Below are positions 1 to 8,779 of a DNA stretch of 64,000 bases, piece after piece. A program made the position numbers and the translations under genes. The notes under the pieces were generated by a model. It searched no databases. It saw only the letters and a list, made by a program, of their open reading frames with translations, and was not told where the DNA came from. The first letter of the stretch is position 1, and the number at the start of each line of letters is the position of its first letter. Source of the DNA: JABGQS01 sp963674545 (lineage in GTDB: Bacteria > Bacillota > Clostridia > Christensenellales > SZUA-584); assembly GCA_963674545.2 (NCBI GenBank), contig CAXXFB010000001.1:2480001-2544000 (forward strand), written 5' to 3'.

Positions 1-502
1 GGAAACAATACGAAATAGCGATACTACTAATTTGGGCATAATTAATTATAATAATGGTTACTTCAGCACTCCTTATGGAGCAGATGTTGCTATAGATAGA
101 AAATTAGTGATGCAAGTTCTACGAAAGGCAAAGTATATCAAAGAAGGTAGCTTTGATGAAACTGGAGGACGACCAGTTATAAAAGTAACAGGGAAAATTG
201 ACCTTGCAGAAGAAGTGCCAGTTCCTGATATTGAGCCTGACGTTCAATACCCATATCTTCAAAAGGATTTAGCAGGAAAACTTAATATAACAAGTTACCA
301 ATTGTATTCTCTAATTTGGTTCTATAAAATGAAGGGACAAAAGAAATACCACATGGAGATTTCTACTTCATCTTCAGGCAAGACCCATAAATTTTCAGAT
401 ATTGCTCTTCAGTTTTTAGCTGATAAGATTAATGAAAATAAAGATAACTCAAAATGGTTTGACGATATAAAATCTAGTTATCAACATAGAAACGATAAAT
501 AA
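1..502 (+). CDS. Hypothetical protein, 5'-truncated by window edge
   Basis: The frame is open from base 2 to the TAA at 500-502, so the true start lies upstream of the window; an in-frame TTG at 32 has no convincing ribosome binding site. The visible 166 or so residues are soluble, with no signal peptide or membrane segment. It ends 16 bases before mod, whose AGGAGG follows its stop codon, so it is probably co-transcribed with the type III restriction genes. The C-terminal part vaguely recalls the end of DUF3644-type proteins found beside restriction systems, but I cannot confirm this. Function unknown. Confidence 0.55.
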   Translation, partial: ETIRNSDTTNLGIINYNNGYFSTPYGADVAIDRKLVMQVLRKAKYIKEGSFDETGGRPVIKVTGKIDLAEEVPVPDIEPDVQYPYLQKDLAGKLNITSYQLYSLIWFYKMKGQKKYHMEISTSSSGKTHKFSDIALQFLADKINENKDNSKWFDDIKSSYQHRNDK

Positions 503-518
503 CAGGAGGATACAAACA

Positions 519-2543
519 ATGGACAAACTAAAAATGCATTCAATCAACAAGGTTGATGATAACATCGAAAAAATTGGCAAGCTATTTCCTAATTGCCTGA
601 CTGAAAGAAAGAACGAGCAAGGCGAAGTAGAATATGCTATTGATTTTGATACACTACGGCAAGAATTATCGTCCGTTATTGTTGAAGGCAACGAAGAACG
701 CTATCAGTTCACGTGGCCGGACAAAAGGAAGTCCATCCTTCTCGCAAATGCACCGATAGCAAGAACTCTTCGACCTGTTCGAGATGATGAACCTGCACAA
801 ATTAAAGACGAAGAAGGAAAAGTTATAGGCGAATATACACGTACTGGCAGTGTTGATTTTGATTCTACAGAAAATATATATATTGAGGGTGATAATCTTG
901 ATGTTTTAAAATTGATGCAAGAAACATATCTTGGTAAAATTAAAATGATATATATTGACCCTCCATATAATACAGGCAATGATTTTGTATATGAAGATAA
1001 CTTTGCCAAGAATGCTGATGAATATCTAAATAATAGTGGCCAGTTTGATGAGGAGGGTAACCGTCTTGTCAAAAACCTTGATAGCAATGGAAGGTTTCAT
1101 ACTGATTGGTTAAACATGATATATCCAAGGTTGAAAGTGGCAAAAAATATACTTGCCGATGATGGGGTAATATTTATTAGTATTGACGACAACGAGAATC
1201 ACAATCTGAAGAAGCTATGTGATGAAATATTTGGGGAAACAAATTTCATATCAGATATTACAGTCGTCAATAACTTAAAGGGTCGAAATGATAAGAAGTA
1301 TATCGCTCGTGCGAATGAGAGATTATTAATGTATGTGAAGTCCCAAGAGTTCGAAGAACAAGGGCTTAAGTTGCCTGAAGCTAGAATGACAGAGTTTTCT
1401 TATGAAAATGAGGAAGGTAAATTCAGATTATTAGGGTTGAGAAAAAGGGGAGGAGCGGATACAAGGATTTTACGTCCTAATATGTTCTATCCATTTTATG
1501 TGAACCCTTTAGATTTAAGTGTTTCCTTAAATAAAACCACAAAGCATATTGTCGAGGTCTATCCATACAAGTCAGATAGTACAGAAGGTTGTTGGAGATG
1601 GGGTAAAGAAACTGCACAAAGTAAAGTTACACAACTGGTATCAAAAAAAGTTGGTGCTAGCGAAAGATATGACATATTTGAAATTGATTATCTTGAGTCT
1701 GATGGTGAATTGAGGAGAATAAAACCAAAGTCAGTAATGGCAGGTACCGATTATTCGACTGATAAGGCAACAAAACAGTATAGGAAACTAATGGGGAAGA
1801 TTGATTTTTCAAGTCCTAAATCTGTAGAATTTATGAAGGATTTGGTTGATTATTCCACAGATAAAGACAACGGATCTTGCATTTTAGACTTTTTTAGTGG
1901 CTCTGCAACAACCGCACATGCAGTAATGGAGTTGAATTCTGAGGATAATGGAAATCGCAAATATATCATGGTCCAAATACCTGAGCGAACTGATTCAAAA
2001 TCCGACCAATACAAAGCTGGCTATAAAAACATATGTGAAATAGGAAAAGAGCGCATTCGCCGTGCTGGAGCAATGCTAAAAGAAGAAATTGAAAAAGAAC
2101 CTCCGAGACTTGATGAGGAGAATAAGAAAGTACCTGACATAGGCTTCCGTGTTTTAAAACTTGATAACACAAACATGAAAGATGTGTACTACAATCCTAC
2201 CGAATATACACCTACTCTATTTGATAGTCTTACTGATAATATCAAAGAAGACAGAACACCTGAAGATTTATTATTTCAGGTTATGCTTGATTTAGGTGTA
2301 TTGTTATCTAGTAAAATTGAGGAAAGTGTTATTGATGGCAAGAAGGTGTACAGTGTTGCAGACGGATTTTTAATAGCTTGCTTTGATGATAATGTAACTG
2401 ATGATACCGTTAAGGCTATTGCTCAGCAACATCCATATTATGCGGTATTTCGTGACAGCAGTTATGCGAGTGATAGCGTTGCGACAAATTTCGAGCAGAT
2501 TTTTGCAACATATAGTCCGGATACAGTAAGGAAGGTGCTGTAG
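519..2543 (+). CDS. mod: Type III restriction-modification methyltransferase Mod
   Basis: Adenine-specific DNA methyltransferase of a type III system: it recognises the site, methylates it, and forms the complex with Res that is needed for cleavage. The catalytic motif DPPY is at residues 147-150 and the AdoMet-binding motif DFFSGSATT near residue 457; DPPY before the AdoMet motif is the beta-class order typical of Mod. The variable middle, roughly residues 230-420, should be the target-recognition domain. At 674 residues it is of normal size for the family. The start is set by an AGGAGG box at 505-510. Only one base separates its stop from res, so the two are one operon. Confidence 0.93.
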   Translation: MDKLKMHSINKVDDNIEKIGKLFPNCLTERKNEQGEVEYAIDFDTLRQELSSVIVEGNEERYQFTWPDKRKSILLANAPIARTLRPVRDDEPAQIKDEEGKVIGEYTRTGSVDFDSTENIYIEGDNLDVLKLMQETYLGKIKMIYIDPPYNTGNDFVYEDNFAKNADEYLNNSGQFDEEGNRLVKNLDSNGRFHTDWLNMIYPRLKVAKNILADDGVIFISIDDNENHNLKKLCDEIFGETNFISDITVVNNLKGRNDKKYIARANERLLMYVKSQEFEEQGLKLPEARMTEFSYENEEGKFRLLGLRKRGGADTRILRPNMFYPFYVNPLDLSVSLNKTTKHIVEVYPYKSDSTEGCWRWGKETAQSKVTQLVSKKVGASERYDIFEIDYLESDGELRRIKPKSVMAGTDYSTDKATKQYRKLMGKIDFSSPKSVEFMKDLVDYSTDKDNGSCILDFFSGSATTAHAVMELNSEDNGNRKYIMVQIPERTDSKSDQYKAGYKNICEIGKERIRRAGAMLKEEIEKEPPRLDEENKKVPDIGFRVLKLDNTNMKDVYYNPTEYTPTLFDSLTDNIKEDRTPEDLLFQVMLDLGVLLSSKIEESVIDGKKVYSVADGFLIACFDDNVTDDTVKAIAQQHPYYAVFRDSSYASDSVATNFEQIFATYSPDTVRKVL

Positions 2544-2544
2544 A

Positions 2545-5500
2545 ATGAAATTTCATTTTAAGATACAGCAGTACCAAACAGATGCTGTAGAGGCTGTCGT
2601 AAAAGTATTTAACGGTCAAGGATATCAAGATAAAGTCAGTTATGTGCGAGATTTAGGTAAACAAAAAATACCAGCACAAGAACAAACAAAAATGCAGATG
2701 CCAGATGATTATGACCCAATGGATGATACTGGTTTTAAAAATGAGCTTGTTGCTTTAAAAGATGAGCAGTTGCTGAAAAACATAAGGGAATTGCAGACTT
2801 TTAATAATATCAAGCTATCGTCATCCTTGGTAAAAGAACTTGGTCGGTGCAGTCTTGATATTGAAATGGAAACAGGAACCGGTAAAACTTATGTTTATAT
2901 TAAGACGATGTTTGAGCTTAACAACCGGTATGGCTGGAGCAAATTTATTGTAGTTGTTCCGTCTATTGCTATTCGTGAAGGTGTGAAAAAGAGTTTTGAA
3001 ATAACAACAGACCACTTCATGGAGCATTATGGAAAGAAAGCTCGCTATTTCATTTACAATAGTTCTAATTTAAATGATTTGGATAGTTTTTCGAGCAATT
3101 CAGGTATCAATGTAATGATAATCAATACGCAGGCTTTCGCCGCTTCTATGAACGAAGAAAAAAACATAGAAGGCAGAAAAGGTGACTCAACTGCGAGAAT
3201 AATATATTCAAAGCGTGATGAGTTTGCATCTCGCCGTCCTATTGATGTTATTAAGGCAAACAGACCTATATTGATATTAGATGAGCCTCAGAAAATGGGC
3301 GGGAAAGTTACTCAAAAAGCTTTGAAGAATTTTAATCCGCTATTCAGTCTGAATTACTCAGCTACACATGCGAAACAAAACAATCTTATATATGTACTTG
3401 ATGCGCTTGATGCTTATAACAAACGTCTGGTAAAAAAGATTGAAGTAAAAGGCTTTGAGGTTAAAAATTTTAGAGGGACAGATAAGTATTTGTACCTGGA
3501 AAGCATTATTTTATCAAGCAAGAAACCGCCGATGGCTCGTATAGAGATGGAAATTGCATATCAAAAATCTATTAACCGTGAACCACGTATACTGGGTGTA
3601 GGAGATAATCTGTATTATATCTCTAATGAAATGGAGCAGTACAAAGAAGGATATATCATTTCAGAAATCGATCCCATTAGAGGAACTGTTACATTTGCTA
3701 ATGGAGAGGTTATTCAAAAAGGTGATGTTATTGGCGATATTTCGGAAAAGGATATACGCCGCATTCAGATTAGAGAAACGATATTATCCCACTTTGAAAA
3801 GGAAGAAAAGCTGTTTAATATGGGGATAAAAACCTTATCTCTGTTCTTTATTGATGAAGTGGCTAAATATCGTCAGTATGATGATGAAACTGGAGAAGAA
3901 TTGCTTGGTGAATATGGGCAGATGTTTGAGCAGGAATATCTAAACATTTTAAATGATTGTACTACATTATTGGATACTCCATATCAAAAATATCTTAAGA
4001 AGTATTGCAGTGAAATTAATAAGGTGCACGATGGGTATTTCAGTATTGATAAAAACAAAAAAACTGGAAAAGAAAAATTTATAGATAGCAAGTTAAAGAG
4101 AGGCAGCGAGTTTTCTGATGATATCTCGGCATATGATAAGATACTAAGTGAAAAGGAAATACTCCTTAGTTTTGAGGAGCCAATTCGGTTTATATTTTCT
4201 CATTCAGCTCTTAGAGAAGGATGGGACAATCCAAATGTATTCCAAATCTGTACCCTTAAGCATTCAGATAGTAAAACGGCGAAGCATCAGGAAGTTGGTC
4301 GTGGGTTGAGGTTATGCGTTAATCAATCTGGTAATAGAATGGATGTGGAAACTTGTGGTGATAGTGTACACAACATCAATATGCTTACTGTTATTGCAAG
4401 TGAAAGCTATAAAAGTTTTGTAACTGACCTTCAGTCAAATATTAAAGCCGACCTATATGATAGACCGACAAAAGCAACGGTTGAATACTTTGAAGGTAAG
4501 ACCATTATGGTTGATGAACAACCGATGATGATTGATGCAAGGCAAGCAAAAGATATTTATAGGTACCTAATTAAAAATGATTATATTGATACTGATGATA
4601 ATGTAACTGATGAATATAGAACTGACCTTTTAAATGGTAATCTTGCACAGTTGCCGGATGATATTCAACCCTTAGCAAAGGGCGTACACATATTAGTACA
4701 AAGTATATTTGATGAAAGCGTACTTGACAGCATGATTGAGAACGGAAATAAAACAAAAGTTAAAGAAAACGAACTCAATGAAAATTTCTTTAAGAAAGAG
4801 TTTCAGACTCTTTGGAATTATATCAATCATAAATATGCTTACACTGTTGAATTCGACAGCAAGGAATTGATTGAAAAATCTATTGCCCATATTAATGATA
4901 AGCTATTCGTATCTCAGTTGCAGTATACAAGATCGATAGGGCAACAGAAGGATGATTTGAACGAACATGAGATTGAACGTGGGGAATCGTTTAAAACTGC
5001 AAAAACTAGAACCCAAACATTGAAACATTCAAAAGTAAACAGCATTAAATATGATTTAATTGGTAAAATTGCTGAAGGAACAGTACTGACTCGTAGATCT
5101 GTTGTTGCGATTTTAAAAAGGTTAACAATAGATAAGCTTGAGATGTTTAAAAATAATCCGGAAGAATTTATTTCAAAGGTTGTTAAGTTAATCAACGAAC
5201 AGAAAGCCACAATGATTGTTGAGCACATATCATATAATCAAACAGATGGTGAATACGATAGCACCATATTTACTGCTGAGAAGTCCTCACAAAGTTTTGA
5301 AAAAGCTTTTCGTGCCAATAAACACATTCAAGATTATGTTTTTACCGATGGAACTGCTGAAAGAAGTGTCGAGCGGAGGTTTGTGGAAGACCTTGATACA
5401 GCTGAAGAAGTATGCGTATACGCAAAGCTACCAAGAGGGTTTGCTATACCCACGCCAGTTGGTAACTATTCTCCTGACTGGGCAATCGCTTTTAATGAGG

Positions 5501-5688
5501 GGAGTGTAAAACATATATATTTTATTGCAGAAACAAAAGGGACTATGGATAGCTTAAATCTAAAACCTATAGAACAGGCGAAAATATCGTGCGCAAGAAC
5601 GCTGTTTAATGAAATTTCTACTAGTAAAGTAAGATATCATGATGTCGATAGCTACCAAAGCTTGCTCAATATAATGAGCAGTATTTAG
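2545..5688 (+). CDS. res: Type III restriction enzyme Res subunit (helicase-nuclease)
   Basis: The cleaving partner of Mod. It is a superfamily 2 helicase with Walker A GTGKT around residues 111-115, a DEPQ box at residue 246 (the type III variant of DEAD), the later helicase motifs ALREGWDNPN and QEVGRGLRL, and a C-terminal PD-(D/E)XK nuclease seen as SPDW (Asp978) followed by AETKG (Glu996, Lys998). Its 1047 residues match the family's usual length of about 1000. It starts directly after the mod stop with no separate ribosome binding site, so translation is probably coupled. All key residues are present and the system appears intact. Confidence 0.92.
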   Translation: MKFHFKIQQYQTDAVEAVVKVFNGQGYQDKVSYVRDLGKQKIPAQEQTKMQMPDDYDPMDDTGFKNELVALKDEQLLKNIRELQTFNNIKLSSSLVKELGRCSLDIEMETGTGKTYVYIKTMFELNNRYGWSKFIVVVPSIAIREGVKKSFEITTDHFMEHYGKKARYFIYNSSNLNDLDSFSSNSGINVMIINTQAFAASMNEEKNIEGRKGDSTARIIYSKRDEFASRRPIDVIKANRPILILDEPQKMGGKVTQKALKNFNPLFSLNYSATHAKQNNLIYVLDALDAYNKRLVKKIEVKGFEVKNFRGTDKYLYLESIILSSKKPPMARIEMEIAYQKSINREPRILGVGDNLYYISNEMEQYKEGYIISEIDPIRGTVTFANGEVIQKGDVIGDISEKDIRRIQIRETILSHFEKEEKLFNMGIKTLSLFFIDEVAKYRQYDDETGEELLGEYGQMFEQEYLNILNDCTTLLDTPYQKYLKKYCSEINKVHDGYFSIDKNKKTGKEKFIDSKLKRGSEFSDDISAYDKILSEKEILLSFEEPIRFIFSHSALREGWDNPNVFQICTLKHSDSKTAKHQEVGRGLRLCVNQSGNRMDVETCGDSVHNINMLTVIASESYKSFVTDLQSNIKADLYDRPTKATVEYFEGKTIMVDEQPMMIDARQAKDIYRYLIKNDYIDTDDNVTDEYRTDLLNGNLAQLPDDIQPLAKGVHILVQSIFDESVLDSMIENGNKTKVKENELNENFFKKEFQTLWNYINHKYAYTVEFDSKELIEKSIAHINDKLFVSQLQYTRSIGQQKDDLNEHEIERGESFKTAKTRTQTLKHSKVNSIKYDLIGKIAEGTVLTRRSVVAILKRLTIDKLEMFKNNPEEFISKVVKLINEQKATMIVEHISYNQTDGEYDSTIFTAEKSSQSFEKAFRANKHIQDYVFTDGTAERSVERRFVEDLDTAEEVCVYAKLPRGFAIPTPVGNYSPDWAIAFNEGSVKHIYFIAETKGTMDSLNLKPIEQAKISCARTLFNEISTSKVRYHDVDSYQSLLNIMSSI

Positions 5689-5736
5689 TAAGAAATATAA
5701 AGAATTATACGATAGATATTTAAGGAGTATTTGACA

Positions 5737-5946
5737 ATGAGTAAGACGGATTTAACTGCGCTTCAAAAATGGAACAACATACCTAAAGATATACAAAGAA
5801 AGATTTTAGACAATGTGTTTTGCTCGAATTGTTATGTAACTACTATTGTTGACTATACAATGAGTGATGAAAAGCACGGGATTGTTATTAGAGGAAAATG
5901 TAAAAAATGCGGGAAAGATATTGCTCGTGTTGTTGAAAATGACTAA
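5737..5946 (+). CDS. Small zinc-ribbon protein
   Basis: A 69-residue protein with two CxxC-type knuckles, CSNC in the middle and CKKC near the C-terminus, spaced as in a zinc ribbon. The ATG at 5737 is preferred over the TTG at 5731 because AAGGAG at 5722-5727 lies nine bases before the ATG. It follows res by 48 bases and is closed by a terminator, so it may be the last gene of the restriction operon. Small proteins of this kind are common beside type III loci, but the function is unknown; nucleic-acid binding is a guess from the fold. Confidence 0.7.
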   Translation: MSKTDLTALQKWNNIPKDIQRKILDNVFCSNCYVTTIVDYTMSDEKHGIVIRGKCKKCGKDIARVVEND

Positions 5947-5965
5947 ATAGATTAAGAAAAAGCAG

Positions 5966-6001
5966 ATACAAATAAGCACCGGAAACGGTGTTTTTTTGTA
6001 T
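5966..6001 (+). terminator. Rho-independent terminator after the type III operon
   Basis: An inner stem CACCG/CGGTG with a GAAA-type loop is followed by seven Ts, and an outer stem ATACAAA/TTTGTAT brackets it. It closes the mod-res unit before the NlpC/P60 gene. Confidence 0.85.
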
Positions 6002-6021
6002 CCACACGAAAGGAGAGGTTC

Positions 6022-7686
6022 ATGGATTCACCTAAACAAAAACCAAAAATGAGCACCCCAAAGACGCTTAATAAATCTGTTCGTACATTAGGCGGTGTAA
6101 AAAGTGGTGTAAGTAAATCAGTCAAGACTGCACACGAAGTGAAAAGAACACATCGAAAACTTACAGAACAAATGCCTGGTCAAGAAAAGTTTCATAGACC
6201 TGAAGAATACATGACTAATAAGGCTGCGGAGAAAACAGAATATGCTGCCAGAAAAGCCGGTGGTAAAATCACTGGAAAAGCAAACGAGGCAATTCGAAGT
6301 AGAATCAAAAAGGAAGCTGGGAAACAGGCGAAAAAAGGAGTTAATGCTTCTAAGCAAACAACAAAGGCAACAAAGAAGACAATCAAAACAACTAAGAAAG
6401 GAGTAAAGACAGCTGCAAAAACAGCGCAGAAATCAGCAAAAGCAGCAAGAAAAGCTGCAGTGGCTGCAAAGAAAACTGCAGTATTAGCTGCAAAAGTAGT
6501 TAAAGCGACGGTTAAAGCGGTGATTGCAGCTGTGAAAGCAGCTGTTGCAGCAGTAAAGGGATTAATTACTATTATTGCAGCTGGCGGCTGGATAGTTATC
6601 GTGATTATTTTAATCATAGCTGTAATCATGCTGGTGATCTCGTCGCCGTTTGGAGCATTTGCTAATGAGAGTGATGGCGAAATGCCTACTCTTTCCGAAG
6701 TCGTACAAGAGATAAATGGTGAATACACATCTGCTATCAATAAAATCATTATAGATGCTGGTGAAATCGATGAAATTATCATAGAAGGTGAAACAGCGTC
6801 ATCAGGGTATTCGCCTTCCAATTGGATAGATGTTCTGGCTGTGTTTTCTGTTAAATCTACGATAAATGACAATCCGGATGAATATATGGATGTTGCTATC
6901 ATGGATACAGAAAAGATAGAAGCGTTAAAGGATATATTCTGGCAGATGAATAGCATTACGTATGAGATTGAAGAGGAACCCGTACCTACCCCAGAACCAA
7001 CGTCAAATCCTGCTCAAACTCAAGCTCCAGCATCGACAACTGAAATATCGCCAACGCCTGAACCAACTCCTGAAGTCATTAGAACACTTATTATAACTAT
7101 GACGAGCAAGACATATATTCAGGGCTCGGAGATTTATAATTTTACGGATGAGCAATATAAAGTTTTAGAAGAAATGATGTCCCCTCAGTACATTGCGATG
7201 TATATGGAGCTGTGCGGAATGGATACTTTCAACGGATTAACGCCTGAACAGCTATCCCATTTGATTAACGAGCTTCCAGAAGGAGAACTGGGTTCTGTGA
7301 TCGTAGAGTATGCACTTACAAGACTTGGACATCCTTATTCACGTCAATTAAGAGGACAGGGGAACTATGTTGACTGCAGTTATTTCGCCAGATGGTGTTA
7401 TCAGCAAGCAGGTGTTAGCCATTTTACTGCAGGTACAGCAGCGGAACAGGCGAGATACTGTGTTAATAATAATTTATGTATATCAAAAAGTGACTTGCAG
7501 ATCGGCGACTTAATTTTCTGGTCATTTCATACAAACGGGCGCTTTATGGATATAACGCATGTTGGTATATATGCCGGTAATGGATATGTAATAGACGCAA
7601 GCAGCTATCGTGGCATGGTTGTGTATAGACCGATTTTTGGAGAATCAAGTATTGTTGTTTGCGGGAGGCCTCACGTTTTGGATTAA
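6022..7686 (+). CDS. CD1108-type membrane-anchored NlpC/P60 cell-wall hydrolase
   Basis: Conjugation-associated peptidoglycan hydrolase that would open the wall for the transfer machine. Layout: residues 1-185 are a highly basic Lys/Ala/Thr-rich cytoplasmic part with AAKK-type repeats; a single membrane segment is at about 188-208; an extracellular region follows with a Pro/Thr-rich linker near 325-350; the NlpC/P60 domain occupies about 425-554 with catalytic Cys452 (in VDCSYF) and His513 (in THVGIYAG). This layout is that of the CD1108-family proteins of Tn1549-like elements. The start has AGGAGAGG at 6011-6018. The sortase gene follows 10 bases later in the same operon. Confidence 0.85.
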   Translation: MDSPKQKPKMSTPKTLNKSVRTLGGVKSGVSKSVKTAHEVKRTHRKLTEQMPGQEKFHRPEEYMTNKAAEKTEYAARKAGGKITGKANEAIRSRIKKEAGKQAKKGVNASKQTTKATKKTIKTTKKGVKTAAKTAQKSAKAARKAAVAAKKTAVLAAKVVKATVKAVIAAVKAAVAAVKGLITIIAAGGWIVIVIILIIAVIMLVISSPFGAFANESDGEMPTLSEVVQEINGEYTSAINKIIIDAGEIDEIIIEGETASSGYSPSNWIDVLAVFSVKSTINDNPDEYMDVAIMDTEKIEALKDIFWQMNSITYEIEEEPVPTPEPTSNPAQTQAPASTTEISPTPEPTPEVIRTLIITMTSKTYIQGSEIYNFTDEQYKVLEEMMSPQYIAMYMELCGMDTFNGLTPEQLSHLINELPEGELGSVIVEYALTRLGHPYSRQLRGQGNYVDCSYFARWCYQQAGVSHFTAGTAAEQARYCVNNNLCISKSDLQIGDLIFWSFHTNGRFMDITHVGIYAGNGYVIDASSYRGMVVYRPIFGESSIVVCGRPHVLD

Positions 7687-7696
7687 GGAGGAAAGA

Positions 7697-8407
7697 ATGA
7701 ATTATAAGGGTATTTTTGTAGTGATGGCCATTTTGGCCTTCGCTGTGTGTACAGTTTTAGGAATTGTTTTTGATGTAAGGGACAATCAGAAAATGGGTAT
7801 TGATTTGACAGTGAAACATAATAGTTCGGTTGGAGAAGAACAATTTGTTGCAGAAATCCAAGGTAACAATCCAGTAAATGAAAAAGATCGTTCGGATGAG
7901 CCGGAACAAGAAAATGAACCAATTACAACTGAAACACCTGCATCAACCGAAAAGATGCAGATAGATACTCCAACAGATAAAATTACACAGCCAGAGATTT
8001 TTGCTGAACTAACAATTAAGACTCACAAAAAGACAGGTAAGTATACGATTATGCCTGATGTGAATGAAAAGGCGCTGATGAAAAATATTGGTTGGCTACC
8101 ATCCTCTTCTTTACCTGGAGAAGATGGATTATGTGTTTTAATGGGACATAGAGATACTGATTTCAGTATACTTCAATATATAAAAGTTGGGGATGAGATA
8201 ACAATTGAATATGAAGTGTCAAGTTGTGTCTATACAGTAACAAAAGTTGTAATTGTTGATAACGATAATGAGCTTAGGTTTTCTGTAATGTCAGGCTCAA
8301 ATCTTGTTTTGGTAACTTGTTATCCATTTTACTATAAAGGATTTGCTCCAAATAAACTGGTAGTTTATTCAAAAATAAATAACGTTTTAAAAAAATTTAT
8401 AATATAG
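7697..8407 (+). CDS. Class D-like sortase
   Basis: Membrane-anchored transpeptidase of 236 residues: an N-terminal signal-anchor (residues about 5-25), a Pro/Thr/Glu-rich stalk, then a sortase domain with His151 in LMGHRD and Cys208 in LVLVTCYPF. The third catalytic residue, normally Arg about ten residues after the Cys in this family (APxR), reads Lys here (APNKLVV). The ATG at 7697 follows AAGGAGG at 7684-7690; an upstream in-frame ATG at 7610 lies inside the preceding gene and is rejected. Sortases are regular companions of the NlpC/P60 gene in clostridial conjugative elements. No LPxTG substrate is visible in the window. Confidence 0.82.
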   Translation: MNYKGIFVVMAILAFAVCTVLGIVFDVRDNQKMGIDLTVKHNSSVGEEQFVAEIQGNNPVNEKDRSDEPEQENEPITTETPASTEKMQIDTPTDKITQPEIFAELTIKTHKKTGKYTIMPDVNEKALMKNIGWLPSSSLPGEDGLCVLMGHRDTDFSILQYIKVGDEITIEYEVSSCVYTVTKVVIVDNDNELRFSVMSGSNLVLVTCYPFYYKGFAPNKLVVYSKINNVLKKFII

Positions 8408-8616
8408 GAAATCATAAAGTACTTAAGTTATTATATGAGTATAAAAATCAAATAATTATCTGATAAAGAATCAAACTATTGAAAATAGAAAATGACTGTT
8501 AAGAGTACTTGAGTGCCACGAGCGACTGTTTACAAAACATATTAAAGTTGAAAAAATATTTTTTAATAAAAAAAGAAGGATTATTCTAAAAGTTGTCGAA
8601 TACTACAATAAATAAA
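8408..8616. other. AT-rich intergenic boundary before the sugar cargo
   Basis: About 370 bases separate the sortase from the first sugar gene, including the regulatory sites listed next. The DNA is very AT-rich with A and T runs and no open frame of interest. A weak hexamer pair TTATTC (8581-8586) and TACAAT (8604-8609) with 17 bases between them may be the promoter for the cargo operon. I see nothing else here. Confidence 0.4.
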
Positions 8617-8630
8617 GAAAACCGATTTTC
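8617..8630. promoter_or_regulatory. LacI-type operator candidate O1
   Basis: GAAAACCGATTTTC is a 14-base palindrome around a central CG with one mismatched pair, the usual form of a LacI-family site. It begins eight bases after the possible -10 box TACAAT (8604-8609). Its reverse complement nearly matches the site just downstream of the lacI promoter at 12463-12476. Confidence 0.55.
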
Positions 8631-8734
8631 TTATTATATTATTAATAATAAAGATTTTAATAGTAGTTGTTTGGGTTTTATAACTGTTTTTATACGGAAA
8701 ACATTTGAAATCAATTAATTTTTATCGGCAGAAA

Positions 8735-8748
8735 GAAAAACGGTTCTC
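8735..8748. promoter_or_regulatory. LacI-type operator candidate O2
   Basis: GAAAAACGGTTCTC, with the following TAAA, matches 17 of 18 bases of the site downstream of the lacI promoter. It lies between the possible TTG start at 8705 and the ATG at 8780 of the first URO-D-like gene, which favours the ATG and places this site in the leader. Confidence 0.5.
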
Positions 8749-8779
8749 TAAACAATGGTTGAAAGGTCAGAATTTAAAT

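Noticed and set aside
6192..6956. A long minus-strand frame (254 codons) opposite the NlpC/P60 gene.
   Set aside because: It is the mirror of the Lys/Ala-rich part of the real gene, has no ribosome binding site and encodes only low-complexity Ala/Phe/Val stretches.
8705..8779. An N-terminal extension of URO-D protein A from a TTG at 8705.
   Set aside because: The extension contains the operator-like 18-mer shared with the lacI leader and does not align with the paralogue.
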